A stretch of 64,000 bases of DNA, from assembly GCF_018588585.1 (NCBI RefSeq), contig NZ_JAEUFG010000007.1, forward strand, positions 62,001 through 126,000. The letters are read 5' to 3'. Shown piece after piece: positions 1 to 8,797 of the stretch. The stretch comes from Bacillus sp. SM2101. GTDB lineage: Bacteria; Bacillota; Bacilli; Bacillales; SM2101. The notes below the pieces were generated by a model. It did no database searches, was not told the DNA's origin, and was given only the letters and a program-made list of their open reading frames with translations. The first letter of the stretch is position 1; each line of letters begins with the position of its first letter. The position numbers were made by a program, and so were the translations under genes.

Positions 1-785
1 GTAATCACCATTTTTCGGTCACGTATTTGATGATGGATCTGTTCAGCTATTGTTGAAGACAGTAGACTATCGTGTGCAATGACCTGTTCGTCTCGACTCA
101 TACCGTATCTAATAATATCACCTGTTTTCCAACGTCCACGTTCAGACAAGAAATTTGTAACAGCAAGCATTACTACATCAAGTGCAGCATTGCTATGTGT
201 TAAGACGAGGATTTTTTGTCCTTTTACATAATTTTGGACGATAACTCTGGAAAGCGTGAACGTTTTTCCTGTACCAGGTGGTCCCCAAACATAAGTTGTA
301 TCGTTATATAAACTTCGATTAACAACCTCTTTCAAAGGAGTTTCAGCATGTTGCTGATGATGATTATCAGCCGCATTACCTCTTAACAACTTTGACACTT
401 GTCTAAGTTTTTGTTGATCGTTTGAAGCTTCATCAAGTCTTGTTAATAAAGCTTCAATTAAACGCCAAGGTTCCGTACTCAATTCTAAATCGCTGACTGT
501 TTTCCCAATATAAGTAGCTAGTGTGACTATAAGTTGGTTACCTTCAACAGATATAATCTCTCCAAGATAATCTTCTTCGTTGTACTTAATTCTTACTGCT
601 GCACCTTCTACCAAATAGACATCTGAACTTGTATAAAAAACATAAATATATTCATCTTTATGAGAAGAAATCATCTTTCCATGTCGAATGTGAACACTAG
701 AGCCACCTTTGTCTTTTAACGTAGATATTTCTGCTTGAAGTGCCTTTTGCCATTGCTCAAAAATCTCATGAATAGTTAATTTCAT
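1..785 (-). CDS. DNA2/NAM7-like superfamily 1 helicase, N-terminal part (runs off the window)
   Basis: An open frame on the minus strand starts with ATG at 785 and continues without a stop to base 1, so about 261 residues are visible and the C-terminus is missing. An AGAAGGGA ribosome site precedes the start. The translation has a basic, Lys/Glu-rich N-terminal region of about 165 residues, then a Walker A motif GPPGTGKT, followed by a helicase-like segment (ILVLTHSNAALD). This arrangement is typical of AAA_11/DNA2-NAM7 type ATPases that act on nucleic acid. It is divergent from the alaX gene at 890. The helicase call rests on Walker A and motif Ia only, because the Walker B and C-terminal motifs lie outside the window. 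Confidence 0.75.
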   Translation of the reverse strand, partial: MKLTIHEIFEQWQKALQAEISTLKDKGGSSVHIRHGKMISSHKDEYIYVFYTSSDVYLVEGAAVRIKYNEEDYLGEIISVEGNQLIVTLATYIGKTVSDLELSTEPWRLIEALLTRLDEASNDQQKLRQVSKLLRGNAADNHHQQHAETPLKEVVNRSLYNDTTYVWGPPGTGKTFTLSRVIVQNYVKGQKILVLTHSNAALDVVMLAVTNFLSERGRWKTGDIIRYGMSRDEQVIAHDSLLSSTIAEQIHHQIRDRKMVI

Positions 786-889
786 CTCAGTTTCCCTTCT
801 AATTACGCTTTAATAATTGCAAAAAATAGTATAATATACGAAAATCATAATTATATCAATTAAATCCAACGTGGGAAAGGTGTAAAATA

Positions 890-2083
890 ATGAAAACGAA
901 CCTCTATTATTCAGACCCAAATATGACTACTTGGCAAACTGTCATTACAAATAAATATGAAAAGGATAATAACTACTTCGTTATCCTTGAAGAAACTGCA
1001 TTTTATCCAGAAGGTGGAGGACAACCAGCAGATCATGGAACGATAAATGGTGTAGAAGTTATTGATGTGCAAGAAGATGGTACAAGTATCGTTCATCAAG
1101 TGACAGCGCCATTAAACATTGGTGAGGCGGATTGTCAAATTGACAAACAACGACGTATAGATCATACACAACATCATACTGGGCAACATTTATTATCGGC
1201 TGTATGTATTGAACTGTTTGAACTGGAGACTTTAAGCTTTCACCTTGGGTCAGATACTGTATCCATTGATTTGGATACTCCTAGCATTTCTGATGATCAA
1301 TTGTTCCAAGTAGAGCAACAGGTGAACAAATATATTTTTGAAAATAGGAAAATAAAAACTTATTATGTGTCTAATGATGAATTACCTTCATTACGATTAC
1401 GTAAACTTCCGAAAGTATCTGAAAATATTAGGATCGTTGAAATTACTGGCATAGATGTGTCAGCATGTTGCGGTACACATGTGGAATCTACAGGACAAAT
1501 AGGTATGCTAAAGCTACTTAAAACCGAAAAGCATCGGGGCAAAACAAGACTATACTTCGTATGTGGCTTTAAAGCTTTAGCTGATTATGGATCAGCACAT
1601 TCAGTAATATCAAATATCGGTTTAAAGCTAAGTACGAGTAGGGAGAATTTTGTAAATAAGCTAGACAAAATGGAACAAGAAAGAAGGCAATTACAAAAAG
1701 ATCTAAGCGAGGTAAAAAGTCAATTATTTTCATATGTGGCGGATCATATAATTCACGAAGCAAATGACCATGTTATACACTTTATATCAAAGGATTACAG
1801 TAGTAAAGACTTACAAATCATATCAAAACAAATTTTAGCAAAACAGCAGGCTATCGTGTTATTACTATCAACGATCGAAAATCGGCTATTGATAGCACAA
1901 GACGGTAAATTTGATATACATATCGGGGCTATGGTTAAAGAGCATGCTAAAGAGTATGAAGGTAAAGGCGGAGGAAACGACAAACAAGCACAAGTCTCAT
2001 TTTCATCAACTAGTGATGCTACAAAATTTTTGACTTTTGTAAAAGAGTATACTAAGAATAGTAAGGTTAGCGAAAAGATATAG
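890..2083 (+). CDS. alaX: Alanyl-tRNA editing protein, AlaX-L type
   Basis: This 397-residue protein hydrolyses mischarged Ser- or Gly-tRNA(Ala) in trans, as known for the AlaX family. An N-terminal beta-barrel with the GGGQ motif (residues 42-45) leads into the editing core. The zinc ligands are visible as HxxxH (His96, His100) and CxxxH (Cys193, His197). The C-terminal half has the coiled coil and the glycine-rich GKGGGND segment of a DHHA1 domain, which marks the long AlaX subgroup and resembles the C-terminus of AlaRS. There is no aminoacylation domain, so it is not AlaRS. A GGGAAAGGTG ribosome site precedes the ATG. The gene stands alone and is followed by a hairpin. Confidence 0.93.
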   Translation: MKTNLYYSDPNMTTWQTVITNKYEKDNNYFVILEETAFYPEGGGQPADHGTINGVEVIDVQEDGTSIVHQVTAPLNIGEADCQIDKQRRIDHTQHHTGQHLLSAVCIELFELETLSFHLGSDTVSIDLDTPSISDDQLFQVEQQVNKYIFENRKIKTYYVSNDELPSLRLRKLPKVSENIRIVEITGIDVSACCGTHVESTGQIGMLKLLKTEKHRGKTRLYFVCGFKALADYGSAHSVISNIGLKLSTSRENFVNKLDKMEQERRQLQKDLSEVKSQLFSYVADHIIHEANDHVIHFISKDYSSKDLQIISKQILAKQQAIVLLLSTIENRLLIAQDGKFDIHIGAMVKEHAKEYEGKGGGNDKQAQVSFSSTSDATKFLTFVKEYTKNSKVSEKI

Positions 2084-2120
2084 TATTTTTAACAAAAAGT
2101 TAAAGTGAGTACGAATACAT

Positions 2121-2150
2121 ACCCCCAAGTCATCATATGATTTTGGGGGT
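2121..2150 (+). terminator. Palindromic hairpin after alaX
   Basis: The arms ACCCCCAA (2121-2128) and TTGGGGGT (2143-2150) enclose a second palindrome, ATCATATGAT. There is no T-run, so this is a probable but imperfect transcription terminator. Confidence 0.5.
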
Positions 2151-2375
2151 GATAGCAAGTGGGGTAATTATTTTTTGGCTACCTCTCAATGAAAGCGTTT
2201 TAACGTACCATTATTTAAAACGATGCTTAATTTATACGAGCAATGCTATTTTAGTTACAATAAGGACCATCTTTCTCAAATAGTATTAATTATTAGAACT
2301 TATACTTCACCACCTCCTATTACATTAAAGAAATAGCATTTTTGGGTTATATATTTCACCCTGTTTAGTACTTTA

Positions 2376-2510
2376 GGCTGTTTTCGCATTGATTGTTGCT
2401 GTGCGTTCTAAGAAATAAGCATGTATACATTTAGTGATCGGGGCATCTTCCCTACTTTTTCAATTATTAAGCACTAATATAACTAGCAACAAAGTTAACG
2501 AAAAAAGTCA
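2376..2510 (-). repeat. MITE-like dispersed repeat, copy A
   Basis: This copy is in reverse orientation relative to the copy at 42057. It opens with GGCTGTTTTCGCATTGATTG and closes with the inverted counterpart AGCAACAAAGTTAACGAAAA. It is flanked on both sides by the 7-bp direct repeat TACTTTA (2369-2375 and 2511-2517), which looks like a target-site duplication. No ORF is present. Confidence 0.75.
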
Positions 2511-2523
2511 TACTTTAACGAAC

Positions 2524-3531
2524 TCACTTCAATAGGTTAATATTATATTTTTCGACAAATTCTTTCACTCTAGGTAAACTAGTTTCAATAAAATCTACAG
2601 GATCATTACTAACTTCCAATATATAATTCAAGAAGTTCACTCTTCTAGCGGTCATAAATAGCTCTAGCTCGTAGTCAGTTATATTAGGTAAATCGCGGAC
2701 CTTTCTATAACCTTGAAAATAGAAACGTTTTACTTCATCAAAATTTTGCGTCTCCTCATACTTGTAGTAATACAACATAATGGATATGTCGTGTATTGGC
2801 AACCCAAACATAGAATCCTCAAAGTCTATTAAATGCATTTGTTCCCCGTTAACTTTAATATTCGATGGGTTTAGATCACCATGTATTAATTGAAGGTCTT
2901 CATTATTATTTTTATAGTAAGTCGATAATTGATCATTTAAAAAAGGAATGATCCCATCCATTATTTGATGGAATTCGTTTGACAAAAACTTCTGGTATTT
3001 TTCATGTTTATAGATTGCTTCTTCTCCCTGATAATAAAATACTTTATCCCATGTTTTTGGAGTAATTTTTGAAGGAATCTGTATCCCATAAGTTGTTTTA
3101 TGCAGACGAGCAGTTAACTCACCTAATTGTATAAAGCGCTTCTCACATTCATTCCCCTCTAGATCATCACCTTCCAACCAACTATATAAAGCAACACGTT
3201 TGGGTGTAGAAGTATATGTTGATTTAATAACTTGTAATTTTTCCCCATCTTTCCCTGAGATCATTCTCGGAGCAGAGACGTAATTTGCTTTATTTACAAT
3301 GTCCATAAAGAATATTTCCGTAAGATTATCCTCTAAAGAACTAGATTCCTCTTGAAAGATCTTCATGACATATGTGTAACCTAAATGATCTTTAAGTTTA
3401 TATAAGATGTTAGTTTCTTCACTTAGAAAAACTAACTCATCAACTTGTACATCATATTTCTCTGTCGCAAGTTCTGCTACCTTATACAATGCTTTATCTT
3501 TTGTTATTACACCACTTTGTTCTTGTTCCAT
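2524..3531 (-). CDS. Phosphotransferase of the APH/choline-kinase/homoserine-kinase-II fold
   Basis: A 335-residue cytoplasmic kinase-like protein. The Brenner motif HGDLNPSN (residues 217-224) supplies the catalytic Asp, and DFED (236-239) supplies the metal-binding Asp. The N-terminal lobe has the expected YVMKIF lysine strand near residue 57. These motifs define the APH family (PF01636), which phosphorylates small molecules such as aminoglycosides, choline, homoserine or methylthioribose. Nothing here decides the substrate. The C-terminal helical region (MTARRVNFLNYILEV) resembles spore CotS/YutH-like and homoserine kinase II proteins. An AGAAGGGAAG ribosome site precedes ATG 3531. It has no operon partner. 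Confidence 0.75.
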   Translation of the reverse strand: MEQEQSGVITKDKALYKVAELATEKYDVQVDELVFLSEETNILYKLKDHLGYTYVMKIFQEESSSLEDNLTEIFFMDIVNKANYVSAPRMISGKDGEKLQVIKSTYTSTPKRVALYSWLEGDDLEGNECEKRFIQLGELTARLHKTTYGIQIPSKITPKTWDKVFYYQGEEAIYKHEKYQKFLSNEFHQIMDGIIPFLNDQLSTYYKNNNEDLQLIHGDLNPSNIKVNGEQMHLIDFEDSMFGLPIHDISIMLYYYKYEETQNFDEVKRFYFQGYRKVRDLPNITDYELELFMTARRVNFLNYILEVSNDPVDFIETSLPRVKEFVEKYNINLLK

Positions 3532-3943
3532 AAATATAACTTCCCTTCTACTATAAATAAAGATTGAAATAATCTATTTAGTTTGTTTCCTAATGTCAAC
3601 TCTAATTGATGTATAAGCATTTAGAAATAGCAAGAATCATTTGTAATCAAACTTGCCATAAAAAAGCTGATCATCCATTGAGTTTTTATTTATTTTTTGT
3701 ATAAACTATTTTTTTCAGTATCTGGTAATAGGAAACATAGTTCAGCTAGCGGAATTATTTTAAAATTGCACTACATCATTTTTCAGCGAGCCCATTATTA
3801 AAAAATTCATTACCTTTGCAAGATTGAGTATTTATTACTTAGTTAAAATAACTCCATAGAGTTTGAAAGTTTAGTACCAGTTTAACCCCTAAAAATTGTG
3901 GCATGCCGAGTATGTGTGTACTCACCTATTAATTAGAATCATC
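3532..3943. other. Intergenic AT-rich stretch
   Basis: No ORF with a ribosome site and no clear dispersed-repeat copy was seen here. It separates the outward-facing phosphotransferase gene from the promoter of the first GntR cassette. Confidence 0.5.
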
Positions 3944-3992
3944 TTTACAGAAAGAAAAATCTCCTGTATAGTTAGTTACACGAGTGACTAAC
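3944..3992 (+). promoter_or_regulatory. Promoter and GntR operator of cassette 1
   Basis: A sigma-A-like promoter reads TTTACA (3944-3949), 17-bp spacer, TATAGT (3967-3972). Overlapping the -10 is a palindrome with arms GTTAGTTAC (3971-3979) and GTGACTAAC (3984-3992) around 4 bp. The symmetry extends outward as GTATAGTTAGT/ACTAACTATAC (3966-3976 and 3987-3997). The same site, in the same position relative to the promoter, precedes the second cassette at 8557-8578. Autorepression by the encoded GntR protein is therefore the simplest reading. Confidence 0.8.
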
Positions 3993-4035
3993 TATACAAC
4001 TAAGCTGTATTTTTACGTAAAGTGAGGTGGCACAA

Positions 4036-4422
4036 ATGAAATCAACTCTTGATGAATCTCAACCTATTTTCCAACAAATTGCTGTGATGATAATGGATGA
4101 CATCGTTGACGGAAGGTTAAAAGTTGAAGAGCAAGTTCCATCAACAAATGAGCTTTCACGATTCTACAACATTAATCCTGCAACCGCACGAAAGGGTTTG
4201 CAGTCCCTTGTTGATAAAGGAATCATATACAAGCAACGAGGTGTTGGAATGTTTGTTGCAAAAGGAGCGAGAGAAAAATTGCTTATAGAAAGAAAACAAC
4301 ATTTTTATGAAGAATACATCATGCCTTTACTTGAAGAAGCACGCCGCATTCACATTGATGAAGAAATGATTATTGACTTAATAAGAGGACAACAGAAAAA
4401 AGATAAGGAGAGTGAATCATGA
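4036..4422 (+). CDS. GntR-family transcriptional regulator, YtrA subfamily (cassette 1)
   Basis: A 128-residue repressor-type protein. Residues 10-75 form the winged helix (PIFQQIAVMIMDDIVDG, then PSTNELSRFYNINPATA and the wing KQRGVGMFVA). A short helical tail follows instead of a large ligand-binding domain, which is the hallmark of the YtrA subfamily. The ATG at 4036 is chosen because GAGGTGG lies 5 bp upstream. The longer GTG start at 4027 would sit on that ribosome site. It overlaps the downstream ATPase by 4 bp, so the operon is translationally coupled. It is about 60% similar to the regulator at 8171-8536 by eye. The effector is unknown. Confidence 0.9.
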   Translation: MKSTLDESQPIFQQIAVMIMDDIVDGRLKVEEQVPSTNELSRFYNINPATARKGLQSLVDKGIIYKQRGVGMFVAKGAREKLLIERKQHFYEEYIMPLLEEARRIHIDEEMIIDLIRGQQKKDKESES

Positions 4423-5294
4423 TTAATGTACAAAATGTCACTTACGGATACCATCAGACACCTGTGTTGAATCATTTTTCATTTAAGGAGGATGCACCAA
4501 TTATTTCCGGTATATGGGGGAAAAATGGGGCTGGAAAAACAACACTTATGAGTTTGTTAGCAGGACATGACCGACCAGATAATGGGGAAATCACCATTAT
4601 GGATCAAAATCCATACAACAACTTATCTGCACAGCAACATATATGTTACATTCAAGAAAATCATCCCTTCGGTAAAAATTGGACAGTACAGGATGTATTA
4701 AAATACGGTCAATATTTTCATCCAAATTGGGATCATGAGCTAGCAAAATCTTTGTGTGATCTATTCGAATTACCTGTAAAAAAGAAAATTACTAAATTCT
4801 CTAAAGGAATGAAAACCGCAGCACAAATCATACTAGGCTTGGCAAGCAACGCTACCGTGACAATTCTAGATGAGCCAACAAATGGTTTAGATGCAGTGAA
4901 GCGCAAGCAGTTTTATGATGTATTATTAGAAAGCTATGAAGACCATCCTCGATTAATTTTACTCTCCACCCACCATATAGAGGAAATTCAGCCTTTATGT
5001 GAATCGCTAGTTGTTGTACATGAAGGAAAAGTATTGTTCCATCATCAAATGGAAGAAATGCGTGAACGTGGTATTCTCCTATCAGGTACTGAAGAAGATA
5101 TTCATAAAGTGTCGAAGCATGCAAAAATCATAGAATCTTCAACAATAGGCTCTACAACTAAAATTATGATTGATGCTCCATACTCTAAAGAATGGAAAAA
5201 AATTGCTTCTGAACAAAATCTCTTGATTGAAAAAGCTACTTTACAAGGCTATTTAATTAACATGACTACGACTAAGAAGGTGGTTAATGTATGA
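4419..5294 (+). CDS. ABC transporter ATP-binding protein, YtrB-like (cassette 1)
   Basis: A 291-residue nucleotide-binding subunit. Walker A is GKNGAGKT (34-41), the signature motif has the variant form FSKGM (127-131), Walker B ends in ILDEP (149-153), and the switch His lies in LLSTHHIEE. The C-terminal 80 residues are a regulatory tail common in ABC-2 exporters. The start overlaps the GntR stop by 4 bp and the stop overlaps the permease start by 4 bp. Members of this family with YtrA regulators (for example YtrBCDEF in Bacillus subtilis) respond to cell-wall-active compounds. That role is inferred here by context only. Confidence 0.9.
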   Translation: MINVQNVTYGYHQTPVLNHFSFKEDAPIISGIWGKNGAGKTTLMSLLAGHDRPDNGEITIMDQNPYNNLSAQQHICYIQENHPFGKNWTVQDVLKYGQYFHPNWDHELAKSLCDLFELPVKKKITKFSKGMKTAAQIILGLASNATVTILDEPTNGLDAVKRKQFYDVLLESYEDHPRLILLSTHHIEEIQPLCESLVVVHEGKVLFHHQMEEMRERGILLSGTEEDIHKVSKHAKIIESSTIGSTTKIMIDAPYSKEWKKIASEQNLLIEKATLQGYLINMTTTKKVVNV

Positions 5295-5989
5295 ATGCTG
5301 TAAAAGGAACATACAGACTGTTATTCGAAGATATGCGTTGGTGGTTATTGTTATTTTCAGCGATAACATTAGGGCTAGCTGTTATTTTTATAGCAATTGG
5401 GGTTATTTTTGAAGTCAGTTTTTCTGCTTCCCTTTTCGGCCCAATATATGGAGCTATTTGTACAATTGCGTGTATTGGAATTGTTTATTCCTTCCCAGTT
5501 TTAATAGGCCTAGGCAGTACTCGAAAACAGTTTTTAAAGTCATACTATTTTATCGCTTCCATTATGGTTATTTGCTTTATTACCGTTTTAAATATTATAT
5601 ATTTTATTATGAACACATTGAATCAATTAGGTGTTCACAAATTATCCTTCTTTCATCCAGGCATGTTCTATTCAATGAATTATCATATTCTAGCATATGT
5701 GTGGATTGATTTGATGGTTGGTTTTTTATTACTTGGACTAAGTGCCTTTCTTACCGTCAGTTGGAAAAGACTAGGAACCCGAAATTTCTTAATCATTTTT
5801 TTCGCATTTAACCTTCTTATTACAATATTAATAAATATTATTAACATTACTTCTTTATTGGAGTGGGTTTTTGAATTAAATGTCATTTATACATTTACAA
5901 TTGTAGGATTTATAGGATTTTGTTTGTTAATATGCACTTTCCCAATGATGAAACATGCGCCACTTGTAATGAAAGCAAGAAACGCTTAA
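5291..5989 (+). CDS. ABC-2 type permease (cassette 1)
   Basis: A 232-residue integral membrane protein with about six hydrophobic segments and almost no soluble domain. It is the last gene of the GntR-ATPase-permease operon and overlaps the ATPase by 4 bp. The segment GLGSTRKQFLKSYYFIASIM between the second and third membrane helices matches the position of GATRNNYIIAASFFAI in the permease of cassette 2 (6602-7303), so the two are diverged paralogues. With a single permease gene, the transporter is presumably a homodimer paired with two ATPases. The substrate is unknown. Confidence 0.8.
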   Translation: MNAVKGTYRLLFEDMRWWLLLFSAITLGLAVIFIAIGVIFEVSFSASLFGPIYGAICTIACIGIVYSFPVLIGLGSTRKQFLKSYYFIASIMVICFITVLNIIYFIMNTLNQLGVHKLSFFHPGMFYSMNYHILAYVWIDLMVGFLLLGLSAFLTVSWKRLGTRNFLIIFFAFNLLITILINIINITSLLEWVFELNVIYTFTIVGFIGFCLLICTFPMMKHAPLVMKARNA

Positions 5990-6277
5990 TTGACCAAACT
6001 TCTCATAGAATTTGTACGATATGTTTTAACTCTTTTTCTCATATTGTAATTAGCACGAGAATATTATGTAGATATCTATGCAGATTAGCCGCATTTATAG
6101 TGTATTAGACCGACATTGCCTACTATTTACTCAGCTATAGACATATTCTCAATCAAAAAGTGTGATCCTAAAGCTAGAATGTACAATTGAACTATTACTT
6201 ATATTAGGAAGTCCTTTAACCAATTTCCATATTACGACGGTTAATTAGATCCTGAAAAATAAACCTTTATAACTACC

Positions 6278-6316
6278 AACGATACGATCATTTTAAAATT
6301 AATCGTATCGTTTTAT
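6278..6316 (+). terminator. Rho-independent terminator downstream of cassette 1
   Basis: AACGATACGAT (6278-6288) pairs with ATCGTATCGTT (6302-6312), followed by TTTTATTATT. It lies about 290 bp after the permease stop and is the first strong hairpin there. Confidence 0.7.
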
Positions 6317-6412
6317 TATTAGTGCTTTAAAAAAAATTCTTATTCCTCCAGGTGTTCCCATTATGCAACCTTGTTGAAGTGGTAAGAAATTTCATCTATC
6401 ACTTAATTTATA

Positions 6413-6506
6413 GCTGTTTTCGTATGAATTGTTGTTTTTCTTTTTAAGAAAGTATACAAGGTAACATAATTCGTATCAGCTAACCTTAAGTAATACAACG
6501 AAAAAC
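6413..6506 (-). repeat. MITE-like dispersed repeat, copy B (degenerate)
   Basis: This is a shortened reverse copy that begins GCTGTTTTCGTATGAATTG. It ends in TACAACGAAAAACG, where full copies read CAACAAAGTTTACGAAAAG. The rest of 5990-6601 outside this element and the terminator shows no gene. Confidence 0.5.
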
Positions 6507-6601
6507 GTATAATAATACATATTATTGTTCTAGTTTGATATCAATAAGAACAAAGTCTAAGAGTATATTCATCGTAAAATATCCTTCCGTTCCATAACTA
6601 T

Positions 6602-7303
6602 CTATCTTGATACACTTTGTACTAAAGAAGCTCTTCTTAATACTAACCATGTTAGGAAAATAAATGTGATTACAACTATCGTAACTGCGCCAAAATTTAA
6701 GTCTATCGTGCGCCCCTCTATACTCATAACAAAATCTATAAATAAATCACGGACGTTAGGTATTAAAATGAATATACCTAGCAAAGCTAGGTTGACGAAC
6801 CCACCAATTAGACCGAACCTGTAGAATATAGCACTAGAGAAGAAACCCACTGATATGATGAAAAGACAAATGACAAAGTCAATGAAAAAGTGATTGAACC
6901 ATGTAAATGATAATGTTGTAGCATCTAAAGTGTAAAATATCGCTAAATTTGATAGTTCCGGCGAAGTAGTTATTAATTGAAAAATAACAGATACGAGTAA
7001 ATTCATTGCAGACATAAAAATGGCAAAAAGAATAGCGAAAAAACTAGCTGCTATAATGTAGTTATTCCGTGTCGCTCCCATTTTAATACAATTAGGAAAA
7101 ATTTCTTTAGTAATTGAAAATCCAGCAATAGCAGCATAAATGTATACCGCTAAACTAGTATTTATTCTCACAATTGAGTCAAGAGATAATGAAGCTATAG
7201 AAAGTACTACTAAACTTGAACACAACACAACCCAAAAGATACTTATCGTGAAGCGAAAATCATAAATGAAATAATTTAAGGTTGCTCGAATATCATTATG
7301 CAT
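6602..7303 (-). CDS. ABC-2 type permease (cassette 2)
   Basis: A 233-residue membrane protein with about six hydrophobic helices. It is the third gene of a GntR-ATPase-permease operon that mirrors the one at 4036-5989. Its start overlaps the ATPase stop by 8 bp. The loop EIFPNCIKMGATRNNYIIAA resembles the equivalent loop of cassette 1, which supports an ancient duplication. It is likely the membrane pore of a homodimeric exporter. The substrate is not recognisable. Confidence 0.8.
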   Translation of the reverse strand: MHNDIRATLNYFIYDFRFTISIFWVVLCSSLVVLSIASLSLDSIVRINTSLAVYIYAAIAGFSITKEIFPNCIKMGATRNNYIIAASFFAILFAIFMSAMNLLVSVIFQLITTSPELSNLAIFYTLDATTLSFTWFNHFFIDFVICLFIISVGFFSSAIFYRFGLIGGFVNLALLGIFILIPNVRDLFIDFVMSIEGRTIDLNFGAVTIVVITFIFLTWLVLRRASLVQSVSR

Positions 7304-8174
7304 ATAAGCGTCCCCCTTCTTTTTCTGTCAAGTGAACCATTAATTCCTGAATATTGCACCGCCCTACATCTAAGCCTTTTAATTTTGCCTCTTGTATGTT
7401 TAATTTTTCACCAAATAACATAGCTGTTTTTCTTCCAATCATCTCATTCTCAAAAATAACATTTTTTTCATGACAATACTCATTAACTGCTTGTATATTC
7501 CCACTTATTTGAAGACTCATTTCTTGTAATTCATCTGCCGTTTTGTGTAGGAGCAACTCCCCATCCTGGATTAACAAAATTTCTTCAAATAAATTACTCG
7601 CCTCATCAATTAGATGGGTTGATAAAATAAACGTTCGAGGATTCCTCTTATACTCGTCTAGTAAAAGATCATAAAACTTATATCGTGCTGATGCATCTAA
7701 ACCGATATACGGTTCATCAAAAATGGTTATTTTTGCTCCGCTTGAAAGTCCTATAATGATACCTAATGCAGATTCCATCCCTTTAGACAATGATCTAGCA
7801 CTCATATTCGGATCTAAATTGAACACATGTAGTAAATGATCGGCTGTTTGCTTTGACCATGTTGGATAAAATTTAGATGCAACGTGTAGTACATGTTTAA
7901 GCTTTAATTTTCTTTTAAAATTATTACTTTCATTAATTAGGCAAACACTTTTTAACACGTTTCGATTATTGAAAGGTTGTTCGTTATTAATTAATATTTT
8001 ACCTTTGCTTGGTAATATATGACCAGCAAGTATTTGCATAAATGTCGTCTTCCCTGCCCCATTTCTACCTAATAGCCCATAAATTTTATCCTCCTCAAGC
8101 GTGATGTTAAGGTTATGTAATGCTGTTTTGGAACCATACTTCTGACTAAGGTTTTGTATATATATTTTCATCAT
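7296..8174 (-). CDS. ABC transporter ATP-binding protein, YtrB-like (cassette 2)
   Basis: A 292-residue ATPase with Walker A GRNGAGKT, signature LSKGM, Walker B ITIFDEP and the switch segment ILSTHLIDE. It is a paralogue of 4419-5294 with the same C-terminal regulatory tail of about 80 residues. It overlaps the upstream GntR gene by 4 bp and the downstream permease by 8 bp, so all three genes are translationally coupled. The variant signature motif (SKGM instead of SGGQ) is shared by both paralogues and is common in YtrB/EcsA-like exporters. Confidence 0.9.
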   Translation of the reverse strand: MMKIYIQNLSQKYGSKTALHNLNITLEEDKIYGLLGRNGAGKTTFMQILAGHILPSKGKILINNEQPFNNRNVLKSVCLINESNNFKRKLKLKHVLHVASKFYPTWSKQTADHLLHVFNLDPNMSARSLSKGMESALGIIIGLSSGAKITIFDEPYIGLDASARYKFYDLLLDEYKRNPRTFILSTHLIDEASNLFEEILLIQDGELLLHKTADELQEMSLQISGNIQAVNEYCHEKNVIFENEMIGRKTAMLFGEKLNIQEAKLKGLDVGRCNIQELMVHLTEKEGGRLYA

Positions 8175-8536
8175 TCTTCCTCCTTGTTAATCATAATAGA
8201 AAGTTCTTCCTTAGCTAAACCAAGCTTATTTGCTTCAGCTTTTAATGGAATGATGTAATCATTGTAAAAATCTTTTTTCCGCTTCTCGAAAATCATTTCT
8301 TTTGCACCATCTGTGACAAACATACCTATCCCTCTTTTTTTAAATAATATCTTTTGATCCACAAGCTGATTAATTCCTTTTGCTGCTGTAGCAGGGTTAA
8401 TTTGATAATATTTGCCAAACTCATTTGTAGAAGGTACTTTTTCCCCTTCCTTAATAGACCCATCTAAGATACTTGATTCAATATTTTCAGCGATTTGAGA
8501 AAAAATGGGTTTTTCACTGTTTAATTTCTGATCCAT
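8171..8536 (-). CDS. GntR-family transcriptional regulator, YtrA subfamily (cassette 2)
   Basis: A 121-residue YtrA-type repressor with winged helix (PIFSQIAENIESSILDGSI, then VPSTNEFGKYYQINPATAAKG) and wing KKRGIGMFVTDGAKE. The recognition helices of the two regulators (ELSRFYNINPATARKG and EFGKYYQINPATAAKG) are nearly the same, which fits their shared operator. ATG 8536 is chosen because AAGGAAGG lies just upstream. The in-frame ATG at 8554 would place the ribosome site inside the gene. Cross-regulation between the cassettes is a reasonable inference. Confidence 0.88.
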   Translation of the reverse strand: MDQKLNSEKPIFSQIAENIESSILDGSIKEGEKVPSTNEFGKYYQINPATAAKGINQLVDQKILFKKRGIGMFVTDGAKEMIFEKRKKDFYNDYIIPLKAEANKLGLAKEELSIMINKEEE

Positions 8537-8556
8537 AATGGTTCCTTCCTTCATTG

Positions 8557-8604
8557 GTTAGCTACTTATGTAACTAACTTAAATGTTTTTGAATAAAATG
8601 TCAA
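8557..8604 (-). promoter_or_regulatory. Promoter and GntR operator of cassette 2
   Basis: On the minus strand TTGACA (8604-8599), 17 bp and TAAGTT (8581-8576) form a good sigma-A promoter. The palindrome GTTAGCTAC (8557-8565), 4 bp, GTAACTAAC (8570-8578) overlaps and follows the -10. It matches the operator of cassette 1 in sequence, spacing and position. Confidence 0.8.
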
Positions 8605-8753
8605 TACTTTCTATATAAAAATTTTTTTTACTTGTTTTGTGGACTATGCAGTTTTTTCTCTATGATGAGCAATTCAATTAGTACGGTTATAGCAAATGGG
8701 AAATAGTTTATGCTATGAAGATATTTGATTAAATCGTATTTTTGGGCTTGCAA

Positions 8754-8774
8754 ATAACCCCCCCTAGGGGATAT
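8754..8774 (+). promoter_or_regulatory. Putative CsoR-family operator
   Basis: The G-tract palindrome ATA-ACCC-CCCCTAGGGG-ATAT (8754-8774; perfect core CCCCTAGGGG at 8761-8770) ends 23 bp before the csoR-like start. CsoR-family repressors bind operators with inverted G/C tracts flanked by AT-rich arms. Confidence 0.65.
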
Positions 8775-8797
8775 AGTGATCAGTGAGGTGATAACAT

